Of a stretch of DNA of 64,000 bases, positions 47,664 to 59,344 are shown piece after piece. Made by a program: the position numbers and the translations under genes. Origin of the DNA: Macrolepiota albuminosa. Taxonomy: Eukaryota; Basidiomycota; Agaricomycetes; Agaricales; Agaricaceae. The notes beneath the pieces are model-generated. The model saw only the letters and a list, made by a program, of their open reading frames with translations, made no database searches and was not told the DNA's origin. The stretch is from NCBI GenBank assembly GCA_027475525.1, contig JAMWFC010000088.1, forward strand, positions 446,757-510,756, read 5' to 3'. Each line of letters opens with the position of its first letter. The first letter of the stretch is position 1.

Positions 47664-49495
47664 TTATTCTACTACCCTCCTGAACTTGAAGAAACAAGGT
47701 TCACCGAGAGGCCTGGCCTGATCATCTCGTCAACAACAAGAAGGGAAAGTCATGAAAGTAACCAACCTGCTGGATATCGTTCTTATTTGGTCGAGGAAGT
47801 ACTGAAGGCACGTTTCCAGCAGCATCGACAATTTCAAACTCGTATCCCGCGAAAATAAGAGCAAGCACCAATTTCATTTCAAGTTTGGCGACTCGCATTC
47901 CAGCGCAAGGATGACGTCCTAAAAAGACTTAGGGATCATCCTCTTCCTAAAGGCAATTTCTTACCAGCTCCCCACCCCACATATCCAAGCGGTACTTTCC
48001 TGTCTTCCGCGCGTCCCTCATCAAATCGACCAGGATCGAAAGAAAGTGGCTCGGGGTATATGTTTGGGTTGTGGTGAACGTCAGCGGTGGAGAACGCCAA
48101 GAATTCTCCTCTGCTAATCTTCGATCCATCAATTTCTACGTCTCTACCCAGGTTTCGGCGCAGAAGCGTTCCAGTTGCTATGACACGAAGAGTTTCTCGG
48201 ATCACAGAATCCATTACAGGCATCTCGTCCTCCCATGCCGACATTGAAATGCTTGCCAGTCGTTGATGAAGAGGTTGGTTAGAAAGCGTGTCAGTATTGT
48301 GGGTCAAGAGTGCTTGAACTTCTGCATGGACTTTCTCTTTCCAGTGAGGATTCATTCCAAGGTATAAAAGATTCCAGCAAACTGGAATGAAGAAATAGTT
48401 GATGGGCAGGAAGTCCCATACAATCGATTACTTACCATTCATTCCAGTATTGATGACTCCTGCAAAGATGACGTTCAAGACAAACTACGCAGAAGTCAAT
48501 GATGTAGATAAACTAGATACAAAAATCACTTACACCAATTATAGCATCATTGGAGTCACCGCCAGCGATGAGGACATCAATTGCGTCAGTTGTTCGTTCT
48601 GTGGCATTACGGCGGAGATCCACGTATTTTAGAAGAAGATCATATAATTTCTGTGTCGCCTCTTTCTTCGCCCTCTTAGCCGGACATGGGAACCATGGGA
48701 ATAGGAGTGCAAAAGGGGTAGCACTTTTCTCGAGTTCCCAGTAACTATGGGCAAGCTGAGATATAGCTTCTTTATCCTCGGCAAGTTCGCGACAAGTTGC
48801 CAATCGCACAGTCATCTGGAAGACGAGCTGCAAGCGATGACGTAAGAAAACTAAAATATCAGTATTTTCTGCTCACTTCATAAACTTCATTGAAAGGATT
48901 AAGAGTCCCTTTTTTGCCCCAACCCTCCATCCGTCGGTGGACATCCTCAAAGAGAGTAGGAAGCACTGAAGGTATGATAAGTCTTGTTCAATACCGATGC
49001 GTCTCGCTCACGTTGATCAATCCTTTCTTTCCTCAAAAGGTTGAGCAACTGCTTGACAAATACTGAAATATTTCTTGGGTCCGGCTCCTCAGCGGCGATG
49101 TCACTGAGTCGAGGAGCGCCTCCCATAAAGATGCGATAACCTTCAGGAAGGTCCAGGCCTTGTTCATTGAAGAATACTTTGCGAGCATTATCTCCGGAAA
49201 GAGCAACTATGGTGTGCTGCTGACTGTGAGAAGTACTTCTCGTTTGGAACTGAATTCGTACATGTATGACACGGAAGCGGAACATCTTGGCTCCAGTCTT
49301 CTTGAAGTTGGACCACATAAAATCGAATCTCTTCGTGAAGAACGACCAAGGCAAAAGAAAGGAGATTCCATTGAGGTCTCGAATTGATCCAGAAGGCCGG
49401 GAGAGCAGGTGTCGAAGTGCCACAGCAGTTACTGCAAGGACAAAGGCAGCAAGAAAAGTAGAAGTCGGGAGTTGCGAAATGAGCTCTCTAACCAT
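47664..49495 (-). CDS. Cytochrome P450 monooxygenase
   Basis: Roughly seven exons on the minus strand. An N-terminal membrane anchor (PTSTFLAAFVLAVTAVALRHLL) is followed by the catalytic domain. Visible motifs are an I-helix FVLNVIFAGVINTGMN, the K-helix ExxR (IRETLR), the FDPGRFDEGR meander, and the heme-binding loop VGWGAGRHPCAGMRVAKLE with the cysteine ligand. The usual Phe of the heme loop is Trp, and the I-helix carries N-T in place of the common acidic residue-Thr pair. The end at 47664 closes RPLGEPCFFKFRRVVE. The ATG at 49495 puts the anchor at the N-terminus; an upstream in-frame ATG at 49549 is possible. ER-membrane location is expected. Substrate and CYP family are not assigned. 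Two FMO genes lie within 12 kb. Confidence 0.87.
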
Positions 49496-50258
49496 ATCGA
49501 TATTTCTCTCTCCCGGTGAGAGTGTGGGTAATACATGTAGGCAAGACATTTAACTTAAGGCGGAGTCCTCGATCGATGACCACCTGCATCCAGGGCCCCG
49601 GGAGAAGCGAATCACGAAATTCATCTCACGTCATTTGAAATTATTCAAGAAAAGCCATGGCCACGTTAAAGCGAAACGCAGATGGCTGACGCGGAAACAT
49701 CCTCCGCGATAAAGCTTACATCTGAAAAAGTAACAGTTAATACTCCAGTAGGCACAAGAAATAGGGGCGTTTATCTAGTTGGACGAACCAGTCTCCGAGC
49801 TGCTCTCACAAAGGATAAAATTATTTTTATTATGGGATACCAGATGCTCAAACAGGATTGCTCTGCCGATGAAGAAACGGGGAACAGAGCACATGACTTC
49901 GACAGCCGTCAGCTTTGCCTAAAACGGAACTTGATAACTTTGTGTGCCGATTACATAACAACCCTGTGAACTAGGAAAACCGTTGCCCTCGATAGATACC
50001 TATTCTGCCAAAGATCTTCTTGTCAATCATTTTGTGGCTTGATCTCGAATGCTTGACACTTAGACATGAGTCCATATCGGCATCATTGGCCATGATAACT
50101 CGCCATTCATCGTTTTTGGTGCCTTTGTACTTGATTCGGGCAATTCTTGTATTCCAAAATTCGAAGACACTTACGCTGCAACGTATGGACATCTCTAGGC
50201 AACCACTTATCACCTCATGACGACCTTGTACTTACTCCTTGAAAATAACCCGCGATAT
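49496..50258. other. Intergenic, promoter side of P450
   Basis: Divergent spacer. A 95-aa frame at 49682-49969 has no recognisable feature. Nothing else seen. Confidence 0.4.
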
Positions 50259-51391
50259 ATGCCTCACATCTCGTCCTGTCAACTAGCCAGCAAGAAGGAG
50301 CGTCTCGTGTTTCGTTCGTCAACGCTCGCATTTACACTGCTTTTACAGTTAACTGCTCTTCTCAGATGGCTGTATCTACCAGGAGGCGAGGCGACAATCA
50401 ATACAGACATACCGAGTTCCGCGGCATCCCGATTCAAAAACAATTACTTAGCCAGGTCTATAACTCAAGCATCGGCCGTGCTGTCACTGGGCCCTCCATA
50501 TTCTCCAAGTCTCCTTCTGAGCATTGTCAAGAGTACGAAAAGATTTTGGAAAAGCTTCCGTCAAAATATCGATACCTTTCGACGCGCCAACGACCTCCTG
50601 TTCCTCAAGGGTACGATTCTTTTCCAATTAGATCTGCCACTAAAGTGTAATCTTAGGTATGTCTACGTTCGGCTATTTATGTCTTTGGACCTTCTACGTC
50701 GGAGATTCTGGCGGGCTAGTTTAGAAGCAGTGCTGCCGTTGGAACCAGACGGTTCGTTTGATCTAAGGCACATCAAGAAACTCTGGAACTTGGAAACTTG
50801 CATCGTCAGCTCCTTTTCCGCCTGTGTTCATTCGACTGTCTGATTGCGATTCTCTAGCCCGTTTCTCCGGTCCACTGGAAGGCCGTTGAGCCAAGTACAC
50901 CTGACAATCTGTCGCCGATCGCAGTCATGATGCTGCTTGAGCTCTACGACTGTATTTCGTTTATTGGTAAGATATGGTTTATGCTTGTTTTCAAGAGTCT
51001 TATTGGACTATTGGATACGTACGCAGAACCAACAGTCTCTGAAGTCACTCAGACGAAACGTGCTATCCGCAAGAACTTCGGACTTGGAGTGGACTCTCTC
51101 AAGTCTTCCATATATTTGCGGGCCAATCAAATGTGGCATTCAAAGTTTTTTGGAAACATATGTATGGCAGACTCGTTCAAAAAAGCTCAGGAAGACGTAC
51201 AATACTTGAACCTACGATTGAAATGGTGGTTAGCTGGACTGTCAACTACCCAAAGGAACCTATTACTTCTCCTGCTGATCTGCCTGCTTTCTCTCTTACT
51301 CTACGTTCTTGGTTTCTTGACCCCCTACCCGGACTCACCACTCACTTTACGTTGGTACAGAAATACTTCTGACCCGATTGATTATTCCTAA
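50259..51391 (+). CDS. Hypothetical protein, unknown
   Basis: A three-exon model (50259-50804, 50858-50966, 51027-51391) keeps frame through two canonical introns and gives 339 aa. The first exon has a hydrophobic stretch (LAFTLLLQLTALLRWLYL) and a basic region (SIVKSTKRFWKSFRQNIDTFRRAND). The middle (VHWKAVEPSTPDNLSPIAV...LELYDCISF) is clearly protein-like, and the end is a strong hydrophobic segment (LLLLLLICLLSLLLYVL). I do not recognise the family. A different frame in exon 3 (PADLPAFSLTLRSWFLDPLPG) also looks coding, so an extra intron near 51150-51200 or a frameshift is possible. Confidence 0.38.
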
Positions 51392-53674
51392 AAAGGAAGT
51401 GTACCCTTACAGCCCTTACAGCCCCCTTATGGATATTTTCTTCCATATGCGACGCCTCGCGCCATTATCTCAACCTATGCTTATATTACTGTCTATGCAC
51501 TACCCATCAAGTGTACTATATGAGACGTGTAACACAAACCTGCCTCCGTTTCCGTGAGTCAAGAGTTTGGCATGTCATTTTGTTGACCGTGTTCAAGATA
51601 CAGGTTGTTCAATATCAGCAAGGATAGAGGATAAATGGAGAGCCCCTATATCTAAGTGAGGTAGGGTAGAGCATGGAGGCAAGGAGTAGAAGAATCACAA
51701 AGGGCTCGCTTAGCACACTTTGGAGTCCAGCGCAAGGGCACAGAGAAAGGAAATCACTAAGGCTGAATTTGCTTCTGACCGACCGTGAGGCTCCATCGAA
51801 CGGATTGAGGCATTGGAGTTTGACAAATTCATTGCAGTTCAAGAGGAGCAGCCGAGAGCTGGAATTCAACTAATGCAGTCATTCCAAATCACAGCCAGGA
51901 CAGCAAAGCTTTATAAAGCGCAACAATATCATTAGAGACCTCACCCTTCTATCTTGGCACTGTTCACCCCCTCAGACTTTATTTCTTGACCAAAATTCCT
52001 AAGTGCTTAGTTTGCAGCATTAGCGGTATGCTATTGTGGCACAGGGGATTGGCAGTGTTCATGTCCATATTGAGGGAGGAACCTACATTGAGCTCAAGAA
52101 TGCCTCGCATGCCCCAATATCCACTGTTCATCTACTTTCTAACAGCAAACTGGCAAAGTGTGTGGGAAGATCTAAACCTAAACCTCAATCAAGCCTTTAC
52201 AGTGCACGCAACCCCAAATCTAAAAAATTGGCATGGGACAGGGACATGCAAACTACCAGGCCATTACACAATGGTGCAAACTGAAATGATTGAATGTATG
52301 TCTAAAACCATCCCTTCTTGAAAGCCTTCCAAGCATAACAATTGTATACTTGGCAAACAGGCTCAAATACTGGTTCCAAAGTAGAGAGAGAAAGGCAAGA
52401 CAGAAGCTGCTGCTGGCACAGCATGAAATATAGCAGCTTTTCATATGTACCCCTATAAAATAAGGTACCAGGCATAAAAATGACAACAGTGGCACAACTC
52501 AGAGTAAGGTCTGAAATGGTTGACATACTAATAGTCTTCATGATGCTTAAAAACAGATATCACAAGAGCTCAAAGGGTGAAGGATGTAGGGCACAGCTAA
52601 GAACTCAGTGAAGAATATTCATCTTTAGATGCTGCTCACCACCATCTAATTGCATGTAAAGTCAAACTAGTTTAATTATGCACTATTCTGGAACAAATAG
52701 ATCTAATCCCCATTGATGTACTCTTCCCATGACTGCTGAGCAATCCATTCTAATTCTGTATATATTGCGAGAGAACGTTCATAGTGTTGCCGTGTCTCTA
52801 ACTCACGCAACTGTAAATTGTAAACCTGATATGAAGTAAGCCATGATCACTGTCTCATTATAGGCATGCTTACTCCTACAGCTCAAAACATATAATTATC
52901 TTGATATAGACCAATGCACGCAACAGGTTTCTCAATATCCTGATTATCCTTTTCAAGGATGTTGACAGGCCAGTACAGATGTTTCTCTGAAGGAAGAACG
53001 TCATGGGGACTAAATATAAAGAAATTTAGCATTGAGGACCAGACAGTAAACCATGGAATACTCACATACTGACCCTGAAACTATCTGGTTTCAAACCAGT
53101 CAAGATATTTAGAACATCATTTTTGTTTGATACAAATGCACGGCGAATTCTGTCCATGATTTGAGATGTAAAATGTTTTTGAGCATGCTGGGTGAATGTG
53201 AGGAGAAACATGCTTCGTCAGGATGAAGTCATTGACTTGAAACCCGACCTTTTAAGCACTTTTCCTGATGAGGATTATGTATAAGATTAACAATGTGGCT
53301 GTCACTCTTCAACGTCATCCTCGATGATTACTCTCTAGGTGAGTCACTCCCATGAGTGTCATCTAAGATGACCTGGAGTAAGTCTAGCAAGTTACTTTAT
53401 TTCGTAGCTAATATAGGTCCTTCATCCATCGATACCCTCATAATCAAATGAGTCCAAATGACTCGCAGTTTATTGAGTCATCTGATCAACCTTGGACAGT
53501 CAAGTTTCTCGTCGATCCACTTCAAGGGATGAGCCCGGAGGGGAGGCAGTGAGCTTGGAAACAGAAGAACTGAAGGGGAATAACACTTATCCTCTGCGTC
53601 AGGTTCATCGTCTTATTTCTGAATTCCTATTCCACACTTATGCTCCACTCTCTTCTTGACCATCAACTTCCATC
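51392..53674. other. Intergenic, no supported gene
   Basis: 2.3 kb with only short unlinked frames on both strands. No repeat, LTR or RNA gene recognised. Confidence 0.45.
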
Positions 53675-54290
53675 ATGCCAGCCAACGTCCCCACCATGAT
53701 AGCATGCCGTCCAGACATCGAAACCGAGGCCTAATTCAGTCGATGTTTTAACGACTGATATTCGTCTATCTACCTGTTGGGTGTGCTAAGCCGTGCTAAT
53801 CACAATTGTGCTGTGACATCGGTAGCACGTCCCCCCAGATACAGCCACGTCTTTTTCTGCTTGCCCAACCTTAGCAAATGGGTGATTATCACCTTCACAA
53901 GTGTCTTCTGGTTCCTTGTAAACTTTTTGTTTACAGGATACCGCCGGCCAGGAACGACTATCGCATCATCACACTATTGCGGGGCACAAGGGATAATACT
54001 GGGTATGATCTCCTTGCTGCCGATTTGCGCCTAGCTTTGCCCACACTTCTAATCTCAGTGTATGATGTGGCAAATCGCGAATCTTTCAATGTTCTCCCTC
54101 AATGGTACCATGAGCTTAGAACATATGTCCGAAATTCTGTCGTTAGGATTCTTGTTGGCAACAAATCCAACATTCCTCTTCTGGTTTCAAGGCTTTCTCC
54201 TCTTATACATCAATCCCAGGAATTTTCATGTCAAGTATCTACCAAGGAGGACAAGCCTTCGTGACATGGATGGAATATCTCGAACATTCT
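53675..54290 (+). pseudogene. Decayed Rab-type small GTPase
   Basis: Scattered family motifs remain but in different frames. A start MPANVPTM resembles the N-terminus of Rab18-like proteins; then comes DTAGQER (G3, right after a ttacag acceptor), then GAQGIIL in a shifted frame. VYDVANRESFNVLPQWYHELRTYV follows, then VGNK (G4), and finally FSCQVSTKED. The P-loop GxxxxGK[ST], switch I and the C-terminal Cys prenylation signal are missing. No set of introns I tried restores a single frame, so this is a remnant rather than a gene. The motif spacing and wording best fit Rab18-type GTPases. No intact parent is in the window. Confidence 0.62.
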
Positions 54291-54414
54291 GGTGTAACTT
54301 CGGAATTACTCGTTCCCTCTTCACAACATGACAAAATATATGTAGTACGGACCCCGGTGTTCAAACTTAGTCCTTCATATCCTCCATTTTCATTAAGGTC
54401 TCTCTAGTCAACTG
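54291..54414. other. Short spacer
   Basis: Convergent spacer between the Rab remnant and a minus-strand ORF; nothing seen. Confidence 0.4.
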
Positions 54415-54937
54415 TCAGACAGTTCTTGACAGGAGGACTGGTTCCCTACCTCGCCTGTCCTGCCACTTGAATCCATGATTTGCCCGTCTTTGTGGTGACC
54501 AGATACTTCCCTTGTCCCCTGCATTTATAGTGGTCTGTTCAATCTTCTGAACCAAACAGACTTCACGGATGACGCACCAAAGCAATCGATCAAGAAGATC
54601 CTTCTGCTCCTGAAGTTCCTTGCATTTTGTAGGTTTCACGTCATCGTCGACCAGTAAACCTGGCTGATACCCAATAGACTTGTCTAACCCTAATTCCTGG
54701 ATGATCGGCTCGTTTCCTCCAAGGTCCTTGCGTACTTGACTTAACCCTAATTTCTGGACGATGATCGGGTCAGTCTCTTGAAGGTCTTTGTACAATCGAC
54801 GAATTTCTCCTATATCTTGCCTCTTCACCTTGAATCGCGCAACAGTCAAATACTACAAAAAAGACGGAAATAAGAAATCGACCTACTAACATGATCTCCA
54901 CTTTGACCCCTTCAAGTTTCTGTGTCGAGGCATTCAT
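54415..54937 (-). CDS. Hypothetical protein with duplicated KDL...LGL motif
   Basis: Possible two-exon gene (54887-54937, then about 54415-54852) of about 160 aa beginning MNASTQKLEG. The larger exon has an internal repeat: YKDLQETDPIIVQKLGLSQ is followed by the diverged VRKDLGGNEPIIQELGLDKS, visible as a roughly 66-bp DNA repeat near 54685-54800. The remainder is hydrophilic and charged, with no domain I recognise. Its putative start overlaps by one base the stop of the secreted-protein gene upstream (taatg), which is unusual for fungi and lowers confidence; it may instead be an unannotated 3' region. Confidence 0.3.
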
Positions 54938-55197
54938 TAGAAGAGAGATTTCAATATTTTAGAACACGTTACTTCGAGATCTTCTTCTGTGCAAAGAGTT
55001 GCGAGTTTTTGCGGTTCCGAAAATGATTTGATATCGGTGGCAGTCAGAGTGGTACTGTCAACGGGCTTGCCGAAAAGTTTGTCAGCAAATGCCTTAACTG
55101 TGTCGACGGTTGGGTCAACAACGTCGTCGACGACAGAAATCGCACTTGCAAAGGTGGCAAGGCTGCAGGAAAGGATGACGAAGCTCTTGAAATGCAT
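54937..55197 (-). CDS. Small secreted protein (86 aa)
   Basis: A single exon of 86 aa opening with a clear signal peptide (MHFKSFVILSCSLATFASA), giving a mature protein of about 67 residues. The mature part is acidic to neutral, helical in appearance (DDVVDPTVDTVKAFADKLFG), with two Cys near the end (TLCTEEDLEVTCSK) that could form one disulfide. No known domain. The Met at 55197 is chosen because it puts the signal peptide at the N-terminus; the longer upstream frame does not. Small secreted proteins of this type in Agaricomycetes are often induced in development or host contact, but nothing here shows which. Confidence 0.65.
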   Translation of the reverse strand: MHFKSFVILSCSLATFASAISVVDDVVDPTVDTVKAFADKLFGKPVDSTTLTATDIKSFSEPQKLATLCTEEDLEVTCSKILKSLF

Positions 55198-56225
55198 GCT
55201 GAGGAATCTGAGAACGATGAATTCGCAATGGTTCAAAATACAAAATTCTGCTATCCTTTTATATGAGACGAGTGAATCGACCCAGGGCTGTAGCATGCAT
55301 GGACGGTATGTCTGCTACCGGCGCTATCATGCATACATTGATAATTTGAGACAACATAAGAACGGCGTAAGGAGTTTTTACAATACCATTGTGTCCCTGC
55401 ATGCGATCATCTTTTTGGTCTCTCTCCTTTGTCCCTCCGCTATCGTACGTTGTCTAGCGAGCTGTGCAACCGGATAATGTGCATAAAGCAAACAGTCTAT
55501 GAATGGTGTGGATCGAAATCAATGTCATCGGCGACTTTTTTTTTATTTTGTCACGGTCGCTGAACGTATAGTAAGCTAGGTAGGTTTCACTTCTTCGGTC
55601 GATAAATACTTTGTTCGTTTTCGGTGTCTCAAAGTTGCTTTTGACTATCACTTTCGTGCTTGAAAAAGAAGACTAACCCGAATAGGGAATCTCAAACTCT
55701 CTGTGGTGAAAAATGTAAGAATGCAGGATGTTTGTTTTAGGGAACGTGTCTTGCAAAGAGAAAAAGACAAATGTAGTATTCTTCGGGAGCAGCCCCGAGC
55801 CGAGCAAGTACTCCGTCAATAAAACCATGATTAACAAGCCGAATAACCACAGTGAGTCGGTCAAAGTTCTTGTAAAGTTCAGTCATCTTTTCAGCGGATT
55901 TAAGATACGTAACCTATTGAGCGCAACGGACAACGTAAGCGAATAACAGCCTCTGTATTACAGACCTCTCGAGTCTCAGTACTCCTTAGTAGGTATAGTA
56001 GCTTCTCATCTGCGTCTCTTGCTCGTGAGAACAGAAACAGAAACAAAAACGAGCATTTGTTCGCAAATCATGACTATAACAGCACGCAGGATCATGACCC
56101 TAACTGCGGGTTGTAAGCAATGGAAAAAGAAAACTGTCAACCATCGCATCCTCGCAATGCTTCCATGCGGCGACATGACAAGTTACAGGCGTGACAAACA
56201 CCTCGCGTCTGCTGACAAACCTAGT
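55198..56225. other. Intergenic up to scaffold gap
   Basis: No supported gene. The stretch touching the gap (56100-56225) does not encode ABC-transporter sequence in any frame, although the gene on the other side is cut mid-domain. Confidence 0.5.
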
Positions 56226-56325
56226 NNNNNNNNNNNNNNNNNNNNNNNNNNNNNNNNNNNNNNNNNNNNNNNNNNNNNNNNNNNNNNNNNNNNNNNNNNN
56301 NNNNNNNNNNNNNNNNNNNNNNNNN
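56226..56325. other. Assembly gap (100 N)
   Basis: Exactly 100 N, the usual placeholder for a gap of unknown size. It interrupts the ABC transporter directly after the signature motif. Confidence 0.98.
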
Positions 56326-57411
56326 GCCTCCGCAATCGACACACGCTTCTTCTCACCGCCAGAAACACCCCGAATAGCAGCATCACCAACCGGCGTATTC
56401 TGGACATGTCTCAACCCAAAGATAGTCGATAAAATCTCTGTCATCTTATCAACGTACGCGCCCTTCTTCTCTTCGATACGAGCATGAGGGACACGCGTCT
56501 TGGCTGCGAAGTCAAGCGTTTGCTTGACAGTCATAGTGGGGAAGTGATAATCGTCTTCGGCGCAGTACTGGACGTCCCCGCGGTAATGTTTGCAAATCTG
56601 TTCTGGAGTGAAAGAGTCATAGTAGACGTCTCCTTCAATGGAGTGGTATTCGCTTCTGTGGTTGGCGAGGACTTTGAGAAAGGTGGAGCAACCCGATCCA
56701 GGCCGGCCGAGGACGACTGAATATGTGGTAAGAGGGTGAAGAAGGACAAAGATAGAATATACGAACGAAGCATTTCGCCCGGGCGAACGACACCTTCGAA
56801 ACCTTCGATGATGTTACGCAAAGGAGGGTTGCGTAGCATTTTAATTCGTTGAAAGATCATCAATGGGTTTATCGTCGACCAGACAGTGGGGAAGTACGAA
56901 GCAGAAGACCCTAGTCCTCGAACACGAAGGTTTTTGAACATCACACCGAGTTCGCGCGATTGAATATGTGCCGCATCTTTCCTGAGAAACAAAGGTATTA
57001 ATCTAGGGAAGCAAGTTGATAGTAAACGGTGAATTACTTTTGCACGACCAATTTGAGTGTTTTCTCCAGGTCAAATGGCTCAGAGGTAGTCAGGGTATCG
57101 TCAGAGTTGAAAGGCTCAACCTCATTCCTTTCACTGACGGCTTGTGAAATCCTCCTGTTGAGGTGACGGACACCCTCTGGATCGAAGTAATCAATGTCTA
57201 CGTGAGAGTGACGCGAGTTTCTCTGTGGTTGAGATGAACGCTTGGATATGATTGCATCCGGATTAGGCGAGTGCTGAGGAGAAGTAATGTAGCGATGATG
57301 GTTGTATACATCGTGGGCCTCAAAAGACTCAAGAGAAGGAAGTTCAGTAAGCTCAGAGGAAGAAACACTGGCCGATGGCAGATTGCTGGGTGGTAGGTGG
57401 TCGGAGGACAT
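56326..57411 (-). CDS. PDR-type (ABCG) multidrug ABC transporter, N-terminal part only
   Basis: Exons 57038-57411, 56767-56981 and 56326-56716 give about 326 residues before the gap. A long Ser/Pro-rich cytosolic N-terminus leads into the first nucleotide-binding domain: LVLGRPGSGCSTFLKVL (Walker A in the degenerate fungal PDR form with Cys for Lys), then YCAEDDYHFPTMTVKQTLDFA (Q-loop region) and GVSGGEKKRVSIAE (ABC signature). This is the Cdr1/Pdr5/Snq2 layout (NBD before TMD), normally about 1450-1500 aa at the plasma membrane, exporting hydrophobic drugs or lipids. Walker B, both TMDs and NBD2 are missing because of the gap. Start at 57411 (MSSDHLPPSNL). Substrate is not predictable. Confidence 0.88.
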
Positions 57412-59304
57412 AACCAAGAAAAAAAAAAGAGAAGACGAGTCTTAACTGCAGACCTAGGACGGAGGACTTGACATTATAAAGGATGCTGGACATAACCCAC
57501 AGATATCGACGAAGTTACATGATCGGCCCTGAGATACTTACTGAAACGCTCGGCCTAATGGTGTATGTACTCAACTACGATGATCAAGGCAATCGGGACC
57601 CACTTTATTAACACTTCAAGACCGTGAAACGTTTTCTTGAGTACCCTACTCACCGTCAACTAGACATTCCACGTCGAGAATACTCCCGTACTTCTCAGGT
57701 CAATGACTGGATTTCGGGAAAATGTGGGCCAATGACTCATTTACCATACACATATCCTTTCGTGTAGTGGGACCAAGTACAAGACGCCTGTATGGGGATC
57801 AGCCTCTGGTATATATCGCTGAATCGCGCGCGGTGGTTAAAGGTTGTCAGGTAGTCAGTGAAAACTAACAAACTGCTATTGTGTGTTGTTATTTTTGCAA
57901 GTCTGTTGAAGATCGTCTCTTTCCCTCGCCATTTACTCGTCCTAACAAACATTCTACTTACCTGCTGATGAATCAAGGCATCCTTCTTGGAGGAATGTTG
58001 CTCATGCTGGCTTTCCGTGTCCGTTGCCCTCAGTTCTTGCTATACCCACCTGTGATTCGTTTGAAGCGAAGTTGGATCTCCAAGGGCTCGAGTCACTCGA
58101 CAATATACTGAGATTACAGATGCTACTCGATTGAACCGACTTCTCGAGTCTCGGAGACGATGTATTCAAATAGCTTCGAACTCTCGTATTCTACAACATA
58201 CTCAATCAGTGACTTGATGTCTGATCACAAGAGTACCCGTTTCCCACCCTAACCCACATCCAATCATGATCTTCCCCCAAGCCCCCAAGTATGGGTACTG
58301 AACATCTGTACATGCCGGAAGGCCCACTATTTGATCGAAGGATACTGAGTAATCTAAATCTCAGTAAACCTGCGGGCCCCGAGTACTCAGCTTGGTCAGA
58401 ATAGCTTTTATCACATACGTACAGTCCGAGTAGGACGCTTCAGCTCATGCTTCAGTCAAACCTTAATCTTGTTGTCCGTGGCCTCGTGCTCGCTCGCTCT
58501 GTGGTACATTTTAAGATACCCAAGTCACCCTCAGGCTCCTTTCCTCCTAGCTACTGCTCTCCAGAACCACAGAGGCCACACTATCTCACCTCTAGGCGAT
58601 AACCTGTACTGATCACTTGTACGAGTCACTCAACTTCTTTCGTGTGGAAGAAATCTCGCACCCGTTCTGCCGGTCATTTTTTGTACTTGTCCCCACCTGC
58701 AGGAGTGGTTCTGGCTTTCCTTAATAACGAAGCACCTTATAATGAGGAACACAAGTGTCAGTGGCACGCTGAAGTCTCGGAGAGGAGAATAAAGAAAATA
58801 TCGTTATGTTGTGGATACAAACAATCAGATTGTTTGAACATATCTTTCGGTGATATCATAGGCCTTTCAACATCGATTTGCCAGACCTGGTATAGATTCT
58901 CAAGGATTCCGATTGTCTCTAGAGGATGACGGAGGTCAGCACGTTAAACAAAACTGACACATTGAAAGTCCTTTCCTGCCGTCCTTTTGCTTCTTGCTAC
59001 CGCAATGGTTCTCCCGCCCTATTGCTTGACATGACAAACACTGATGACTCACTTTCACATCCGGAATTTCAATACACTGTCGAGCCTTGGTTATCCATTC
59101 TTCAACGTTCAACTGCTAGACTTTGTCGACCGCACGTTTGATTGCCAGTGACAAATAAAGATACATTCGAAATTCTTCACTTCCTTCCGCTTTCTTTCGA
59201 TCACCAACGTGTCACGACTTCTTGAATGGATGTTGACTTCTTCTTGTCTCATTGTGAGCCAAACATGTATTGAATTCCGCATGTAACCGCCTCGAACGTG
59301 ATTT
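57412..59304. other. Intergenic, no supported gene
   Basis: 1.9 kb of spacer between the ABC transporter and the secreted gene, both promoters inside. Short frames only. Homology to the 31 kb locus begins at about 59213. Confidence 0.45.
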
Positions 59305-59312
59305 TATATAAA
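59305..59312 (+). promoter_or_regulatory. TATA box of secreted gene
   Basis: TATATAAA lies 40 bp before the ATG at 59345 but only 19 bp before the ATG at 59324, which favours 59345 as the true start. The element is conserved in the inverted copy near 31040. Confidence 0.55.
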
Positions 59313-59344
59313 ACTATTGATTGATGAGACCTCCACCTGTAAAG

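Noticed and set aside
59324..59344. Upstream start for the secreted gene (MRPPPVK...)
   Set aside because: It lies only 19 bp from the TATA box and puts charged residues before the signal peptide; the next Met at 59345 fits better, though the first is not excluded.
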